Assembly (NCBI GenBank): GCA_964548165.1
Contig: CAZJQD010000044.1
Span: 1-29,536, forward strand
Length of the DNA: 29,536 bases
Source of the DNA: CAZJQD01 sp964548165 [NCBI: uncultured bacterium]
GTDB taxonomy: Bacteria > UBA8481
Reading direction: 5' to 3'
A model generated the notes under the pieces. That model saw nothing but the letters and a program-made list of their open reading frames with translations. It did not search any database and had not been told where the DNA came from. Both the position numbers and the translations under genes were made by a program. Positions 21,891 to 29,536 of the stretch are shown here, piece after piece. Positions within the stretch are counted from its first letter, which is position 1. Every line of letters starts with the position of its first letter.

Positions 21891-23255
21891 GTTACCGGTC
21901 ACAACACGGCGAGGCGCGCCTTGCCCGAGGGCGCGCATGGGCTGATGGGCACGGGTCTCAAGCCCCCCAACGCGCTTTCCCGCGGGGCCCGGGTCGCCGT
22001 CGTTGGCTCCGGCATCGCCGGGCTTGCGGCCGCGCGCGAGCTCGTTGCCGATTTCGACGTCACTCTCCTCGAGCGCGAACCTCGGATCGGGGGCCACATC
22101 CATACCGTCACCGTCGACGAGGACGGGCGCGCCGTCCCCATCGATACCGGGTTCATGGTCTTCAACCGCGTCACCTACCCGCGCCTCGTCCGGCTCTTCG
22201 ACGAGCTTGGCATCGCCTCCCAGCCCGCTCCCATGTCCTTCAGCGTCCAGCATCCCGCCTCCGGGCTCGAGTTCCGCGGCACCAACCTCAACACCCTCTT
22301 CGCCCAGCGTCGCAACCTCCTCAACCCCCGCTTCCTCCGCCTCCTCCGCTCCATCAATCGCTTCAACGCCGAGGCCGCCGAAGCCCTCGCCTCCGGTTCC
22401 GCCCGCAACCTCTCGCTCTCCGCGTACGCGTCCGCCCGCGGCTACGGCGCCGATTTCCTCGACCTCTACATCCTCCCGCTCGCCGGTGCCATCTGGTCGG
22501 CCGAGACCGAACGCATGCTCCTCTTCCCCGCCGAGACCCTCCTCCGCTTCTTCCACAACCACGGCTTCCTCGGCCTTCACACCCATCATCCCTGGTTCAC
22601 TCCCTCCGGCGGCGCCAGCCTCTACGCCGAGCGCCTCGTCGCCCCCTTCCGCGACCGGATCCGGACCGGCGCCGCCGCCGTCTCGCTCCGACCCGACCCG
22701 GCCGGGATCCGCGTCGCCGCCGCCGACGGCCACGAAGGCGTCTTCGACCGCGTCGTCCTCGCCTGCCACGCCGACGAGGCCCACACGCTCCTCTCCCCCT
22801 GCTTCCCCGACGAGGCCGCGCTCGTCGCCCCCTTCCGTTACAGCCAGAACGACGTCCTCCTCCACACCGACGCCCGCGTCATGCCGCGCACGCGACTCGC
22901 CTGGGCCTCCTGGAACACCATCGCCGCCTCCGGATCCCTCGAACGCCCCTCCATCCACTACTGGATGAACAACCTCCAGGGCGTTTCCGATCGCCGGCCC
23001 TACTTCGTCACCCTCAACGGCCGCGCCCGCGTCGACGAGTCCCGGATCCTGCGTTCGCTCTCGTACACCCATCCCCTCTTCGACGCCGCCGCCGTCGCCG
23101 CCCAGCCCGCGATCCACGCCTGGAATGCGCGGTCCGAGCAGATCGCATTCGCCGGCAGTTACATGCGGTACGGATTCCACGAGGACGCCCTCCTCGGCGG
23201 ACTCTCCGCCGCCGCTTCCGTCCGCGGCACCGCATTCCTCGAGGCGGCCGCGTGA
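21888..23255 (+). CDS. FAD-dependent amine-oxidase-like protein (NAD/FAD-binding)
   Basis: The 455-residue flavoprotein has the dinucleotide-binding start RVAVVGSGIAGLAAARELVADFDVTLLEREPRIGGH (about 35-70) after an unusual 34-residue extension. Family landmarks of the COG2907 type follow: GFMVFNRVTYPRLVRLFDELGI, WSAETERMLLFPAETLLRFFHNHGFL, WFTPSGGASLY, and the C-terminal FAD contact IAFAGSYMRYGFHEDALLGGLSAAASV. Relatives stand first in operons with DUF1365 and CFA synthase and have been tied to modified membrane fatty acids; in alphaproteobacteria a furan-fatty-acid pathway uses a flavin dehydrogenase of this neighbourhood. ATG 21888 is chosen because the promoter fits a leaderless start there; Met at 21945 is the alternative. 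The stop overlaps the next start (GTGA). Confidence 0.9.
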   Translation: MVTGHNTARRALPEGAHGLMGTGLKPPNALSRGARVAVVGSGIAGLAAARELVADFDVTLLEREPRIGGHIHTVTVDEDGRAVPIDTGFMVFNRVTYPRLVRLFDELGIASQPAPMSFSVQHPASGLEFRGTNLNTLFAQRRNLLNPRFLRLLRSINRFNAEAAEALASGSARNLSLSAYASARGYGADFLDLYILPLAGAIWSAETERMLLFPAETLLRFFHNHGFLGLHTHHPWFTPSGGASLYAERLVAPFRDRIRTGAAAVSLRPDPAGIRVAAADGHEGVFDRVVLACHADEAHTLLSPCFPDEAALVAPFRYSQNDVLLHTDARVMPRTRLAWASWNTIAASGSLERPSIHYWMNNLQGVSDRRPYFVTLNGRARVDESRILRSLSYTHPLFDAAAVAAQPAIHAWNARSEQIAFAGSYMRYGFHEDALLGGLSAAASVRGTAFLEAAA

Positions 23256-24073
23256 CCGGCCTTCGCTCCTGCCTCTACCCGGTCTCCGTCTCCCACTCCC
23301 GCGTCCGCCCTCGCCCCCACGCCTTTCGTCACCGCCTCTTCACCTTCGGGCTCGATCTCGACGAGATCCCCCAGCTCGCCCGAACGCTCCGGCTCTTCAG
23401 CCACAACCGTCGCGCCCTCTACGCGTTCCATGACGCCGACTACCTCCCGCTCGGCGCCCCGACGCTACGCGAGAACATCGTCCGCTTCGGATCCCGCCAT
23501 GGCCTCGACCTCGCCGCCGCCCGCGTCCTGATCGTCGCCATGCCCCGGATCGCCGGGCACTGCTACAACCCAGTCTCCTTCTACTTCTGCTCCGACGACG
23601 AGGGACGTCCGCTCTGCGTCATCGTCGAGGTCACCAACACGTTCCGCGAACGCAAGGCCTACCTCGTCCGCCCCGACTCCGACGGGCGTGACTCGGACAG
23701 AGATAAAATCCCCAAGCTCTTCTACGTCTCCCCCTTCCTCGCGCTCGACTCGCACTTCGTCTTCGACCTCCCCGAGCCCGGCGACCGGCTCCGGCTCCGC
23801 GCCGACGCCCACGACGCCGACGGTCCCATCCTTTATGCCGCCATGGCCGGCGCGCGGCGCGAGCTGACGGACGCGAACCTGGCCGCGCTCACCCTCCGCT
23901 ACCCCCTCGCGTCCCTCGGCGTGCTCGCGCTCATCCACGTGCACGCCCTCATGCTCTTTCTCAAGCGCATCCCCTGGCACCGAAAAGCCGACCGACGGGA
24001 TCTCCAGGTGGACCTCCTCCCCGGCTCCCACCCTGCATCCCCTACCCCCATCTCCGCGGAGGTTCTTCCATGA
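23252..24073 (+). CDS. DUF1365 family protein
   Basis: The 273-residue protein of unknown biochemical role is nearly always found between this FAD protein and CFA synthase. Family marks are SCLYPVSVSHSRVRPRPHAFRHRLFTFGLDLDEI at the start, FGSRHGLDLAAARVLIVAMPRIAGHCYNPVSFYFC in the first half, and KLFYVSPFLALDSHFVFDLPEPGDRL. A hydrophobic stretch (LASLGVLALIHVHALMLFL, about 220-240) may sit on the membrane. GTG 23252 overlaps the previous stop (GTGA), and its own stop overlaps the CFA start (ATGA). The conserved neighbourhood points to lipid modification, possibly supplying or positioning the acyl chain; this is inference. Confidence 0.92.
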   Translation: MTGLRSCLYPVSVSHSRVRPRPHAFRHRLFTFGLDLDEIPQLARTLRLFSHNRRALYAFHDADYLPLGAPTLRENIVRFGSRHGLDLAAARVLIVAMPRIAGHCYNPVSFYFCSDDEGRPLCVIVEVTNTFRERKAYLVRPDSDGRDSDRDKIPKLFYVSPFLALDSHFVFDLPEPGDRLRLRADAHDADGPILYAAMAGARRELTDANLAALTLRYPLASLGVLALIHVHALMLFLKRIPWHRKADRRDLQVDLLPGSHPASPTPISAEVLP

Positions 24074-25362
24074 CCACATCGTTCCCGGCCACGGCGATCC
24101 CGTTGCCCCGCTCCACACCGGCGGGATCGCTCCTGGATCGCGTCGCGACGCGCGCCGTCACGGCGATGCTCGAGTCCTTCACCGAAGGCCGCCTCGACCT
24201 GACTCTCCCCGACGGCGCCACCCGTTCCTTCGGTGACCCGGCCGCGCCCTCCGTCGCGCTCCGCGTCCACTCCCCGGCCTTCTTCCGCCGCTGTCTCCTC
24301 TCCGGCGACATCGGGTTCGGCGAGAGCTACGTCGCGGGCGAATGGGAGACCAACGATCTGCCGGCCCTCCTCACCTGGTTCATCCGGAACGCCCAGGCCT
24401 GCCCCGAGGTGACGTCGGATCGGCCACCCGCGGTCCGCGTTCCCGCTCTCCTTCGCCTCGCCAACCGCATCGCGCACCTCCTGCGCGCCAACACGCGCAC
24501 CGGGAGCCGCGAGAACATCGAGGCTCACTACGATCTCTCGAACGAGTTCTTCGCGCTCTGGCTCGACCCCGGGATGACCTACTCGGGCGCCCTCTGGTCC
24601 CGTGGCGCCACCACGCTGGAGGAGGCCCAGGAGCAGAAGTACGACCGCATCTGCCGCGCCGCCGGCCTGCGCCCGGGCGATCGCGTTCTCGAGATCGGAA
24701 CCGGCTGGGGCGGGTTCTGCATCCACGCCGCGACCCACTTCGGCGTCACCGTGGACTCGGTGACGATCTCCCGGCGCCAGTACGAGCACGCGACCGCGCG
24801 GATCGCGAGCGCGGGGCTCGGTGACCGCGTCCGCGTCCACCTACGCGACTACCGCGACCTCGAGGGGCGCTACGACGCCATCGTCTCGATCGAGATGCTC
24901 GAGGCGGTCGGCGACGCCTACCTCCCCGCCTGGTTATCCAAGGTCGAGAGCCTCCTCGAACCTCACGGCGTCCTCGCCGTGCAGTACATCACCTTTCCGG
25001 ACAGCCGCCATGCCGCGCTCCGCCGGGGCGTCGACTGGATCCAGAAGCATATCTTCCCCGGCTCCCTCCTCCTCTCCATCGGGCGGATCGAGGAGACGTT
25101 GCGCCGGACCGGAACGCTCCAGCTCCATGATCTCAAGGACTGCGGCGCCAGCTACGTCCGCACGCTTCGCGAATGGCGCCGCAACTTTCACGCGCGGATC
25201 GAGGAGGTCCGGGCGCTCGGCTTCGACGCCGCGTTCCTCCGAAAGTGGGACTACTACCTCGCCTACTGCGAGGCCGCGTTCGCGACCCGCAACATCTCCG
25301 TGGTGCAGGCCGTGTACACCCGGCCCAACAACGAGCGGCTCGCGGAGGTCGTAGGCCTGTGA
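24070..25362 (+). CDS. cfa: Cyclopropane-fatty-acyl-phospholipid synthase
   Basis: The 430-residue enzyme is SAM-dependent and methylenates or methylates double bonds of membrane acyl chains. Its N-terminal lipid-binding region (about 35-110) contains SGDIGFGESYVAGEWETNDL. The catalytic domain has ENIEAHYDLSNEFFALWLDPGMTYSGALW (about 148-176), SAM motif VLEIGTGWGG (206-215), VTISRRQYEHATARI and IVSIEMLEAVG, and the C-terminal YYLAYCEAAFATRNISVVQAVY. All are as in active CFA synthases, and the length is normal. It is coupled to DUF1365 upstream (ATGA) and DUF1295 downstream (GTGA). Whether the product is a cyclopropane or a methylated (furan-type) chain cannot be told from the sequence. Confidence 0.95.
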   Translation: MTTSFPATAIPLPRSTPAGSLLDRVATRAVTAMLESFTEGRLDLTLPDGATRSFGDPAAPSVALRVHSPAFFRRCLLSGDIGFGESYVAGEWETNDLPALLTWFIRNAQACPEVTSDRPPAVRVPALLRLANRIAHLLRANTRTGSRENIEAHYDLSNEFFALWLDPGMTYSGALWSRGATTLEEAQEQKYDRICRAAGLRPGDRVLEIGTGWGGFCIHAATHFGVTVDSVTISRRQYEHATARIASAGLGDRVRVHLRDYRDLEGRYDAIVSIEMLEAVGDAYLPAWLSKVESLLEPHGVLAVQYITFPDSRHAALRRGVDWIQKHIFPGSLLLSIGRIEETLRRTGTLQLHDLKDCGASYVRTLREWRRNFHARIEEVRALGFDAAFLRKWDYYLAYCEAAFATRNISVVQAVYTRPNNERLAEVVGL

Positions 25363-26162
25363 CCGATTGGCCCGTCGCCACCGCCCTTGCCGCGATCCTC
25401 GCCGTCGCCTCGGCCGTCATGGCGGCGACGTGGGCCGTCGCGGTGCGGATACGGAACGCCGGGATCGTGGACGCGGCCTGGGCTCTCCTCTTCACCCCGG
25501 CCGCACTCCTCGCCGCGACCCTCATCCCGGGCGAGACGGATCGCAAGCTCGCGGTCGTCGCGGTCGCGGCCGCCTGGAGCCTGAGGCTCGGGATCCACCT
25601 CGCCCGCCGCATCGCCCGCGAGCACCCTGCCGAGGACGGGCGCTACGCCGACCTGCGGGCCGCCTGGCGCGCCGAGGGGCGCTGTGAGAACGCCGCGCTC
25701 TTTCGCTTCTTCCAGCTCCAAGCCCTCTCGATCCCGATCCTCTCTCTTCCGTTCGTCCTCGCCGTCGGCAACCCGCATACGCCGTTCTCCCCTCTTGAGC
25801 TGGCCGGGATCGCCCTCGCCGTCGCCGGCTTCGTCGGCGAGGGAGCCGCCGACCGCCAGCTCCGCGCCTTCCGCGCCGACTCCACTCCGGGCTCGGTCTG
25901 CGACCGGGGTCTCTGGCGCTACTCGCGCCATCCCAACTACTTCTTCGAAGCCGTGACCTGGCTCGGGTTCGGACTGCTCGGCGCCGCTTCTCCCGGCGGC
26001 TGGCCCGCGCTCCTGGCCCCGCTCGTCATCACCTGGCTTCTCGTACGCGTTACCGGAATTCCCCCCGCCGAGGAGCGGGGGCTCAGACTGAAAGGAGATC
26101 GCTACCGTGACTACCAGCGCCGCACCAGCGCTTTCATCCCCTGGTTTCCCCGTGCCGTCTAG
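25359..26162 (+). CDS. DUF1295 integral membrane protein (steroid 5-alpha-reductase-like fold)
   Basis: The 267-residue protein has about six to seven transmembrane helices. The DUF1295/ICMT-like signature is present: NAGIVDAAWALLF near residue 30, AAWSLRLGIHLARRI, and the conserved C-terminal CDRGLWRYSRHPNYFFEAVTWLGFG followed by GIPPAEERGLRLKGDRYRDYQRRTSAFIPWFP. The fold is shared with steroid/enoyl reductases and isoprenylcysteine methyltransferases, so a reduction step on the modified lipid is plausible. GTG 25359 overlaps the CFA stop (GTGA); a longer in-frame extension into the CFA gene is rejected. Its last 56 bases are shared with the next gene. Confidence 0.92.
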   Translation: MTDWPVATALAAILAVASAVMAATWAVAVRIRNAGIVDAAWALLFTPAALLAATLIPGETDRKLAVVAVAAAWSLRLGIHLARRIAREHPAEDGRYADLRAAWRAEGRCENAALFRFFQLQALSIPILSLPFVLAVGNPHTPFSPLELAGIALAVAGFVGEGAADRQLRAFRADSTPGSVCDRGLWRYSRHPNYFFEAVTWLGFGLLGAASPGGWPALLAPLVITWLLVRVTGIPPAEERGLRLKGDRYRDYQRRTSAFIPWFPRAV

Positions 26163-27201
26163 CGTCGAAGCCCGTATCACCGACTGGGCGCTCGGGAGCC
26201 TGCCTGTCTCCGACGCCTTCCTTAGGGCAAGCATCCGTTTCCTCCTCGCTCGACGCCTCCGCGGGGAACGCCAGAGATGGAGCGAGCCCGGATACGGCGA
26301 GGCCTTCCACGACCGTCTCGAATCCGGTGACCTCGCTGTGCGGACCGCGGATGCCAACCGCCAGCACTACGAGGTCGAGACCGCCTTCTACCAGGCCGTC
26401 CTGGGCCGCCACATGAAGTACAGCTCGGGCTACTGGCCCGACGGCGTCACCACGCTCGACGACGCCGAGGCCGCGATGCTCGACCTCACCATCGAGCGCG
26501 CCGAGATCGCCGATCACCAGCGGATCCTCGAGCTTGGCTGCGGCTGGGGCTCCCTCACGCTCCGCATGGCCGAGCGCTTTCCTTCGTCCTCGATCACGGC
26601 GCTGACGAATTCCGCGACGCAGAAGGCGCATGTCGAGGCGACGGCGGCGGCGCGCGGGATACGAAACGTCACGGTCGTCCGTTGCGACATCAACGCCTTC
26701 GAGCCCGCGGGGCGCTTCAACCGGGTCGTCTCGGTCGAGATGTTCGAGCACGTGCGCAACCACCGGCGGCTCTTCGAGCGGATCGCGCGCTGGCTGGAGG
26801 ACGATGGCCGGCTCTTCGTTCACGTCTTTGCCCACCGCGAGTTCGCCTACCTCTTCGAGGACGAGGGCGGGGACGACTGGATGTCGCGCCACTTCTTCTC
26901 GGGCGGGATCATGCCCTCGCGCGAGTACCTCCTCCGGTTCCAGGAGTCTCTTGTGGCCGAGCGCACCTGGACCGTGGACGGCACTCACTACGCGCGAACC
27001 GCCGAGGAGTGGCTCCGCAACATGGACCGCAACCGGTCGGCCGTGGACGACGCGCTCGCACGGACCTACGGCGCCGACGAGGTTTCGCGCTGGCGCCGGT
27101 ACTGGCGGATCTTCTTCTTGTCCTGCGCCGAGCTCTGGGGATACGGTGGTGGCATGGAGTGGACGGTCGAGCACTACCGCTTCCGGAAGCCGACACGGTG
27201 A
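26107..27201 (+). CDS. Second CFA-family SAM methyltransferase
   Basis: The 364-residue SAM enzyme belongs to the CFA/coclaurine-methyltransferase group. SAM motif ILELGCGWGSLTLRMAERFP lies at about 140-159; before it HYEVETAFYQAVLGRHMKYSSGYW, and after it VVSVEMFEHVRNHRRLFERIARWL, FVHVFAHREFAYLFE and HFFSGGIMPSREYLLRF. It lacks the N-terminal lipid-binding segment and C-terminal half-site of the first CFA enzyme, so it is not a duplicate but a different branch. GTG 26107 has a good ribosome site (AGGAG eight bases upstream), and the reading frame overlaps DUF1295 by 56 bases. It ends in GTGA overlap with the regulator. It probably performs a second methylation or acts on the product of the first enzyme. 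Confidence 0.92.
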   Translation: MTTSAAPALSSPGFPVPSSVEARITDWALGSLPVSDAFLRASIRFLLARRLRGERQRWSEPGYGEAFHDRLESGDLAVRTADANRQHYEVETAFYQAVLGRHMKYSSGYWPDGVTTLDDAEAAMLDLTIERAEIADHQRILELGCGWGSLTLRMAERFPSSSITALTNSATQKAHVEATAAARGIRNVTVVRCDINAFEPAGRFNRVVSVEMFEHVRNHRRLFERIARWLEDDGRLFVHVFAHREFAYLFEDEGGDDWMSRHFFSGGIMPSREYLLRFQESLVAERTWTVDGTHYARTAEEWLRNMDRNRSAVDDALARTYGADEVSRWRRYWRIFFLSCAELWGYGGGMEWTVEHYRFRKPTR

Positions 27202-28214
27202 AGGAATCGCCCCGGGGATTCGCCCGCGATCGCCGCGCCGTCGCCGCGCACTCCGTCAAGGTCGCGTCGCAGATGGCCGGGGTCAGCGAGAACCAGGTCC
27301 GGCTCTGGGAGCGGCGCTTCGGTCTCCTGGAGCCCGTGCGCGCCGAGAATGGCTATAGGCTCTACTCGCACGAGGACGTCCGCCTCCTCGCCCACCTCGG
27401 CCGCGAGACGGCCCGCGGGATCCCGATCCGCGTCCTGGCGCAGAAGGGTCGCCGGAGTCTCCTCGCCGAGGCTACGACAAGGCCCACGCCTTTCCTGGAA
27501 CCGGACCGCGCGGACGCGCACCCGGCCCCGCGCAAGAAATCGGCCGTTCCCTCAATGAGAAGAGGCGCGGCTCGCTCCCCGCTCCCCCTCTCCCCCGAGA
27601 TCATCGAGGTGGTGACGCGCGGCAGGGCCTCAACCTTCGAGGCCCACCTCGACGCGCTGGAGGCCGGCATGCCCTTCCCCGATGCCGTCCTCGCGATCGA
27701 ACTCCCCATCCTCGCGCAAATCGGGGAACTGGCGATGAAGGGCAAGATCGCGATCGCGGCCGAGCATGTCGCGACGGATGTGATCCGGCGCCGCATCATC
27801 GCCTTCGCGCATGGGCTCAAGATGCTGAAGGCACCTCGCCCGCTCCTGCTGGCCGGCGTCGAGGGCGACCACCACGAGGTCGGTCTCCTTGCCGTGCTCC
27901 TCCACCTCACCTTGCGCCGGATCCCGTTCATCTACCTCGGGGCCAACCTCCCGCTCAAAGACCTGGAGAGGGCCGCGGCCCGGATGTCGGCGAGCGCGGT
28001 GTTACTCGCCGCCGCCGCCCCCATGGAGGACGCGACCGCTGACCGGCTGGCGGATTCGCTGGAACGCCTCGACCATAAGGGCGTCATCTCGGCCATCGGC
28101 GGCTACGAGGCCTCGCAGAGGGCGCGACGGTTCCGCGAACGAGGCGTCACGATTCTGGGTTCGATCGAGGAAGCGGCCCAGTGGGCGTCCGGGATCGTGC
28201 CTGACGCTCGGTAG
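27198..28214 (+). CDS. litR: MerR-type B12-binding regulator (LitR/CarH family)
   Basis: The product has 338 residues. The MerR winged helix (about 18-84; VASQMAGVSENQVRLWERRFGLLEPVRAENGYRLYSHEDVRLL) is followed by a long Pro/Arg-rich linker (about 95-132). A four-helix bundle and cobalamin-binding Rossmann domain complete it, with DHHEVG (Asp224-x-His226-x-x-Gly229, the Co-ligating His) and a late GG (SAIGGYE). In CarH the helix-bundle motif W-x9-EH shields adenosyl-B12 and the His after Trp caps cobalt in the light; here EH is kept (189-190) but Trp is Ala179 and that His is Met180. B12 binding is likely, canonical photochemistry is doubtful. The start is GTG 27198, in GTGA overlap. As last gene of the operon it probably controls itself through 21840-21890. 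Confidence 0.92.
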   Translation: MKESPRGFARDRRAVAAHSVKVASQMAGVSENQVRLWERRFGLLEPVRAENGYRLYSHEDVRLLAHLGRETARGIPIRVLAQKGRRSLLAEATTRPTPFLEPDRADAHPAPRKKSAVPSMRRGAARSPLPLSPEIIEVVTRGRASTFEAHLDALEAGMPFPDAVLAIELPILAQIGELAMKGKIAIAAEHVATDVIRRRIIAFAHGLKMLKAPRPLLLAGVEGDHHEVGLLAVLLHLTLRRIPFIYLGANLPLKDLERAAARMSASAVLLAAAAPMEDATADRLADSLERLDHKGVISAIGGYEASQRARRFRERGVTILGSIEEAAQWASGIVPDAR

Positions 28215-28241
28215 AGGCAAGCCCGGCAGCCAGCTCCGTTC

Positions 28242-29536
28242 TCAGCCCTCCGCCGGCAGCTCGTGCAACTGGAGGCCCGGGTTCTTCTCCGCAAAATAGC
28301 GGATGGACCACTCGCTCGGGAAGAAGACGACGGGCCGCCCCTCGGCGTCGCGACCGACGCGGACGTCGGTGGGCGTGGAGGCCGCGCGCTCGATGTCCTG
28401 GGCCATCTCGCCGGTCACCCAGCGGATGAACTTCCACGCAGGGGTCTCGATCTTGGAGTCGACGCCGTACTCGGCCTTGAGCCGGTACTGCATCACCTCG
28501 AACTGCAGGGGACCAACGGCCGCGAGGAGGCTCGACGTGTGCGACATGCCCTCGACCGTGAACGGCTGGACGAGACCTTCCATGATGAGCTGTTCCAGGC
28601 CCTTGCGGAACGGCTTGAACTGGGCCGGGTTCTGGTTGTGCAGGACAGCAAAACATTCCGGCGGGAATCGCGGGATCTCGTCGAAGACGATCTCCGGATC
28701 CTCCGAGAGCGTGTCGCCGATCTGGAATCCCGAGTGCCCGACGAGCCCGACGATGTCGCCCGGCCAGGCCTCCTCGACGATCTCGCGATCCTGACCGAAA
28801 ACGCGGTGCGAGTTGGTGAGCCGGACCTTCTTGGCGGACCCGGAGTGATGCACGTTCATATCGCGCGAGAAGCGGCCCGAGCAGATGCGGGCGAACGCGA
28901 TCCGATCGCGATGCCGGGGATCCATGTTCGCCTGGATCTTGAAGATGAACGCCGAGAAGTCCGGGCGTCCCGGGTGAACGGGACCGCACCTCGCGATTCG
29001 GGGTCCCGGCGCCGAGGAATACTCGAGGAAGCTGTCGAGGAAGAGCTGGACGCCGAAGTTGTTCACGGCGCTCCCGAAGAAGACCGGCGTCGTCGCTCCC
29101 TCGAGCACCGAGTCCGGATCGAACTGGGTGCCCACGGCCTCCAGGAGCGCGATCTCCTCCGAGAATCGCTTGAAGTCCTCGGGGAGCAGGCGCTCCTCGA
29201 TGGCCGGATCCGTGGGGTCGAGGACGTCCATGGGCGCCTTGAACGTGCCGCGTGGCGTGCGCTCGAAGAGGTGCACGCGCCGCGCAAGACGATCATACAC
29301 GCCCCGGAACGACGGACCGGCGCCGAGAGGCCAATTCATCGGAAAGGTATGCAGGCCGAGGACCTTCTCGAGCTCGTCGAGGAGGTCGAGTCCCTCGCGG
29401 GCGGGGCGATCCATCTTGTTGATGAAGGTGAAGATCGGAACGCCGCGACGGCGGCAGACCTCGAAGAGCTTCCGGGTCTGGGCCTCGATGCCCTTGGCGG
29501 CGTCGATCACCATGACCGCCGAGTCGACGGCGGTCA
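28242..29536 (-). CDS. prfC: Peptide chain release factor 3, 5' end outside window
   Basis: A partial GTPase (431 complete codons present; the start lies beyond the window) recycles RF1/RF2 from the ribosome after termination. The visible part begins in the G domain with TAVDSAVMVIDAAKGIEAQTRKLFEVCRRR and the G4 motif NKMD (FTFINKMDRPAREGLDLLDELE). The RF3-specific features FPMNWPLGAGPSFRGVYDR, SAVNNFGVQLFLDSFLEY and PAQFKPFRKGLEQLIMEGLVQPF follow, ending VVFFPSEWSIRYFAEKNPGLQLHELPAEG as in full-length RF3. No frameshift is visible. It converges on litR with a 27-base gap that has no clear terminator. It is a housekeeping gene unrelated to the neighbouring operon. Confidence 0.97.
   Translation of the reverse strand, partial: TAVDSAVMVIDAAKGIEAQTRKLFEVCRRRGVPIFTFINKMDRPAREGLDLLDELEKVLGLHTFPMNWPLGAGPSFRGVYDRLARRVHLFERTPRGTFKAPMDVLDPTDPAIEERLLPEDFKRFSEEIALLEAVGTQFDPDSVLEGATTPVFFGSAVNNFGVQLFLDSFLEYSSAPGPRIARCGPVHPGRPDFSAFIFKIQANMDPRHRDRIAFARICSGRFSRDMNVHHSGSAKKVRLTNSHRVFGQDREIVEEAWPGDIVGLVGHSGFQIGDTLSEDPEIVFDEIPRFPPECFAVLHNQNPAQFKPFRKGLEQLIMEGLVQPFTVEGMSHTSSLLAAVGPLQFEVMQYRLKAEYGVDSKIETPAWKFIRWVTGEMAQDIERAASTPTDVRVGRDAEGRPVVFFPSEWSIRYFAEKNPGLQLHELPAEG

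Noticed and set aside
21858-23180. 440-residue minus-strand reading frame opposite the FAD gene
   Set aside because: It is a Gly/Glu/Val-rich antisense shadow created by C-ending codons of the plus-strand gene; it has no domain, and the plus-strand product has clear FAD motifs.
25173-25358. N-terminal extension of DUF1295 into the CFA gene
   Set aside because: The extension is out-of-frame reading of CFA codons; GTG 25359 in GTGA overlap gives the normal family start.
26682-27197. N-terminal extension of the LitR-like regulator
   Set aside because: It lies in the alternate frame of the methyltransferase gene and precedes the MerR domain with Arg/Ala-rich nonsense; GTG 27198 is the coupled start.
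1-29536. CRISPR arrays, tRNA/rRNA genes, insertion sequences, phage genes
   Set aside because: I looked for regularly spaced repeats, tRNA T-loop patterns, transposase motifs and integrases and found none. The only tandem repeats are the coding ones at 662-783.

Overview
The window is high-GC DNA from a free-living Gram-negative bacterium. The evidence is an outer-membrane beta-barrel, lipoprotein signals, a sigma-54 activator and several envelope peptidases. I cannot place it to phylum from sequence alone; a deltaproteobacterial/Myxococcota-like or Gemmatimonadota/candidate-phylum origin would fit. There is no tRNA, rRNA, CRISPR array, insertion sequence or phage gene. Genes are tightly packed, and many adjacent pairs overlap as ATGA or GTGA, which points to long translationally coupled operons.

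Region 1 (1-5726, minus strand) is a self-contained signalling and secretion module. It holds a soluble GAF-PAS histidine kinase, a sigma-54 response regulator, a C39 cysteine-peptidase lipoprotein, an outer-membrane beta-barrel and a secreted Gly/Pro-rich protein. The last gene has its own near-consensus sigma-54 promoter with two matching upstream dyads and a strong terminator. I know of no named system with this composition; Fap-type amyloid secretion and PrsK/PrsR-type regulation are the closest analogies.

Region 2 (5752-7263, plus) is a fluoride (crcB-type) riboswitch followed by a CLC-F fluoride exporter. A deoxynucleoside kinase gene (7260-7961, minus) converges on it, and the two share the bases of their stop codons. 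Region 3 (8076-11265, plus) is a three-gene overlapping operon: a CHASE2 membrane sensor without a recognisable output domain, a periplasmic SH3 protein and an M48 metalloprotease.

Region 4 (11273-19536, minus) reads, in transcription order: GshB-like ATP-grasp ligase, caspase-family lipoprotein with three PPC-like domains, and a histidine kinase with a periplasmic solute-binding sensor. After a 141-base gap come a B12-binding-type radical SAM protein, 3-methyladenine DNA glycosylase I and an M15 peptidase.

Region 5 (19618-28214) is a divergent pair of operons probably controlled by a B12-type MerR regulator (LitR/CarH family). Leftward are an SDR-DUF2867 protein and an SRPBCC protein. Rightward are a FAD amine-oxidase-like protein, DUF1365, a cyclopropane-fatty-acid synthase, DUF1295, a second CFA-family methyltransferase and the regulator itself. 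Both operons appear to start from one almost perfectly symmetric 51-bp promoter/operator whose two start codons sit exactly where the transcripts should begin (leaderless). The regulator lacks the Trp and His of the classical CarH light-sensing motif. The likely job is stress- or light-induced membrane-lipid modification. The window ends inside prfC (release factor 3, minus strand).
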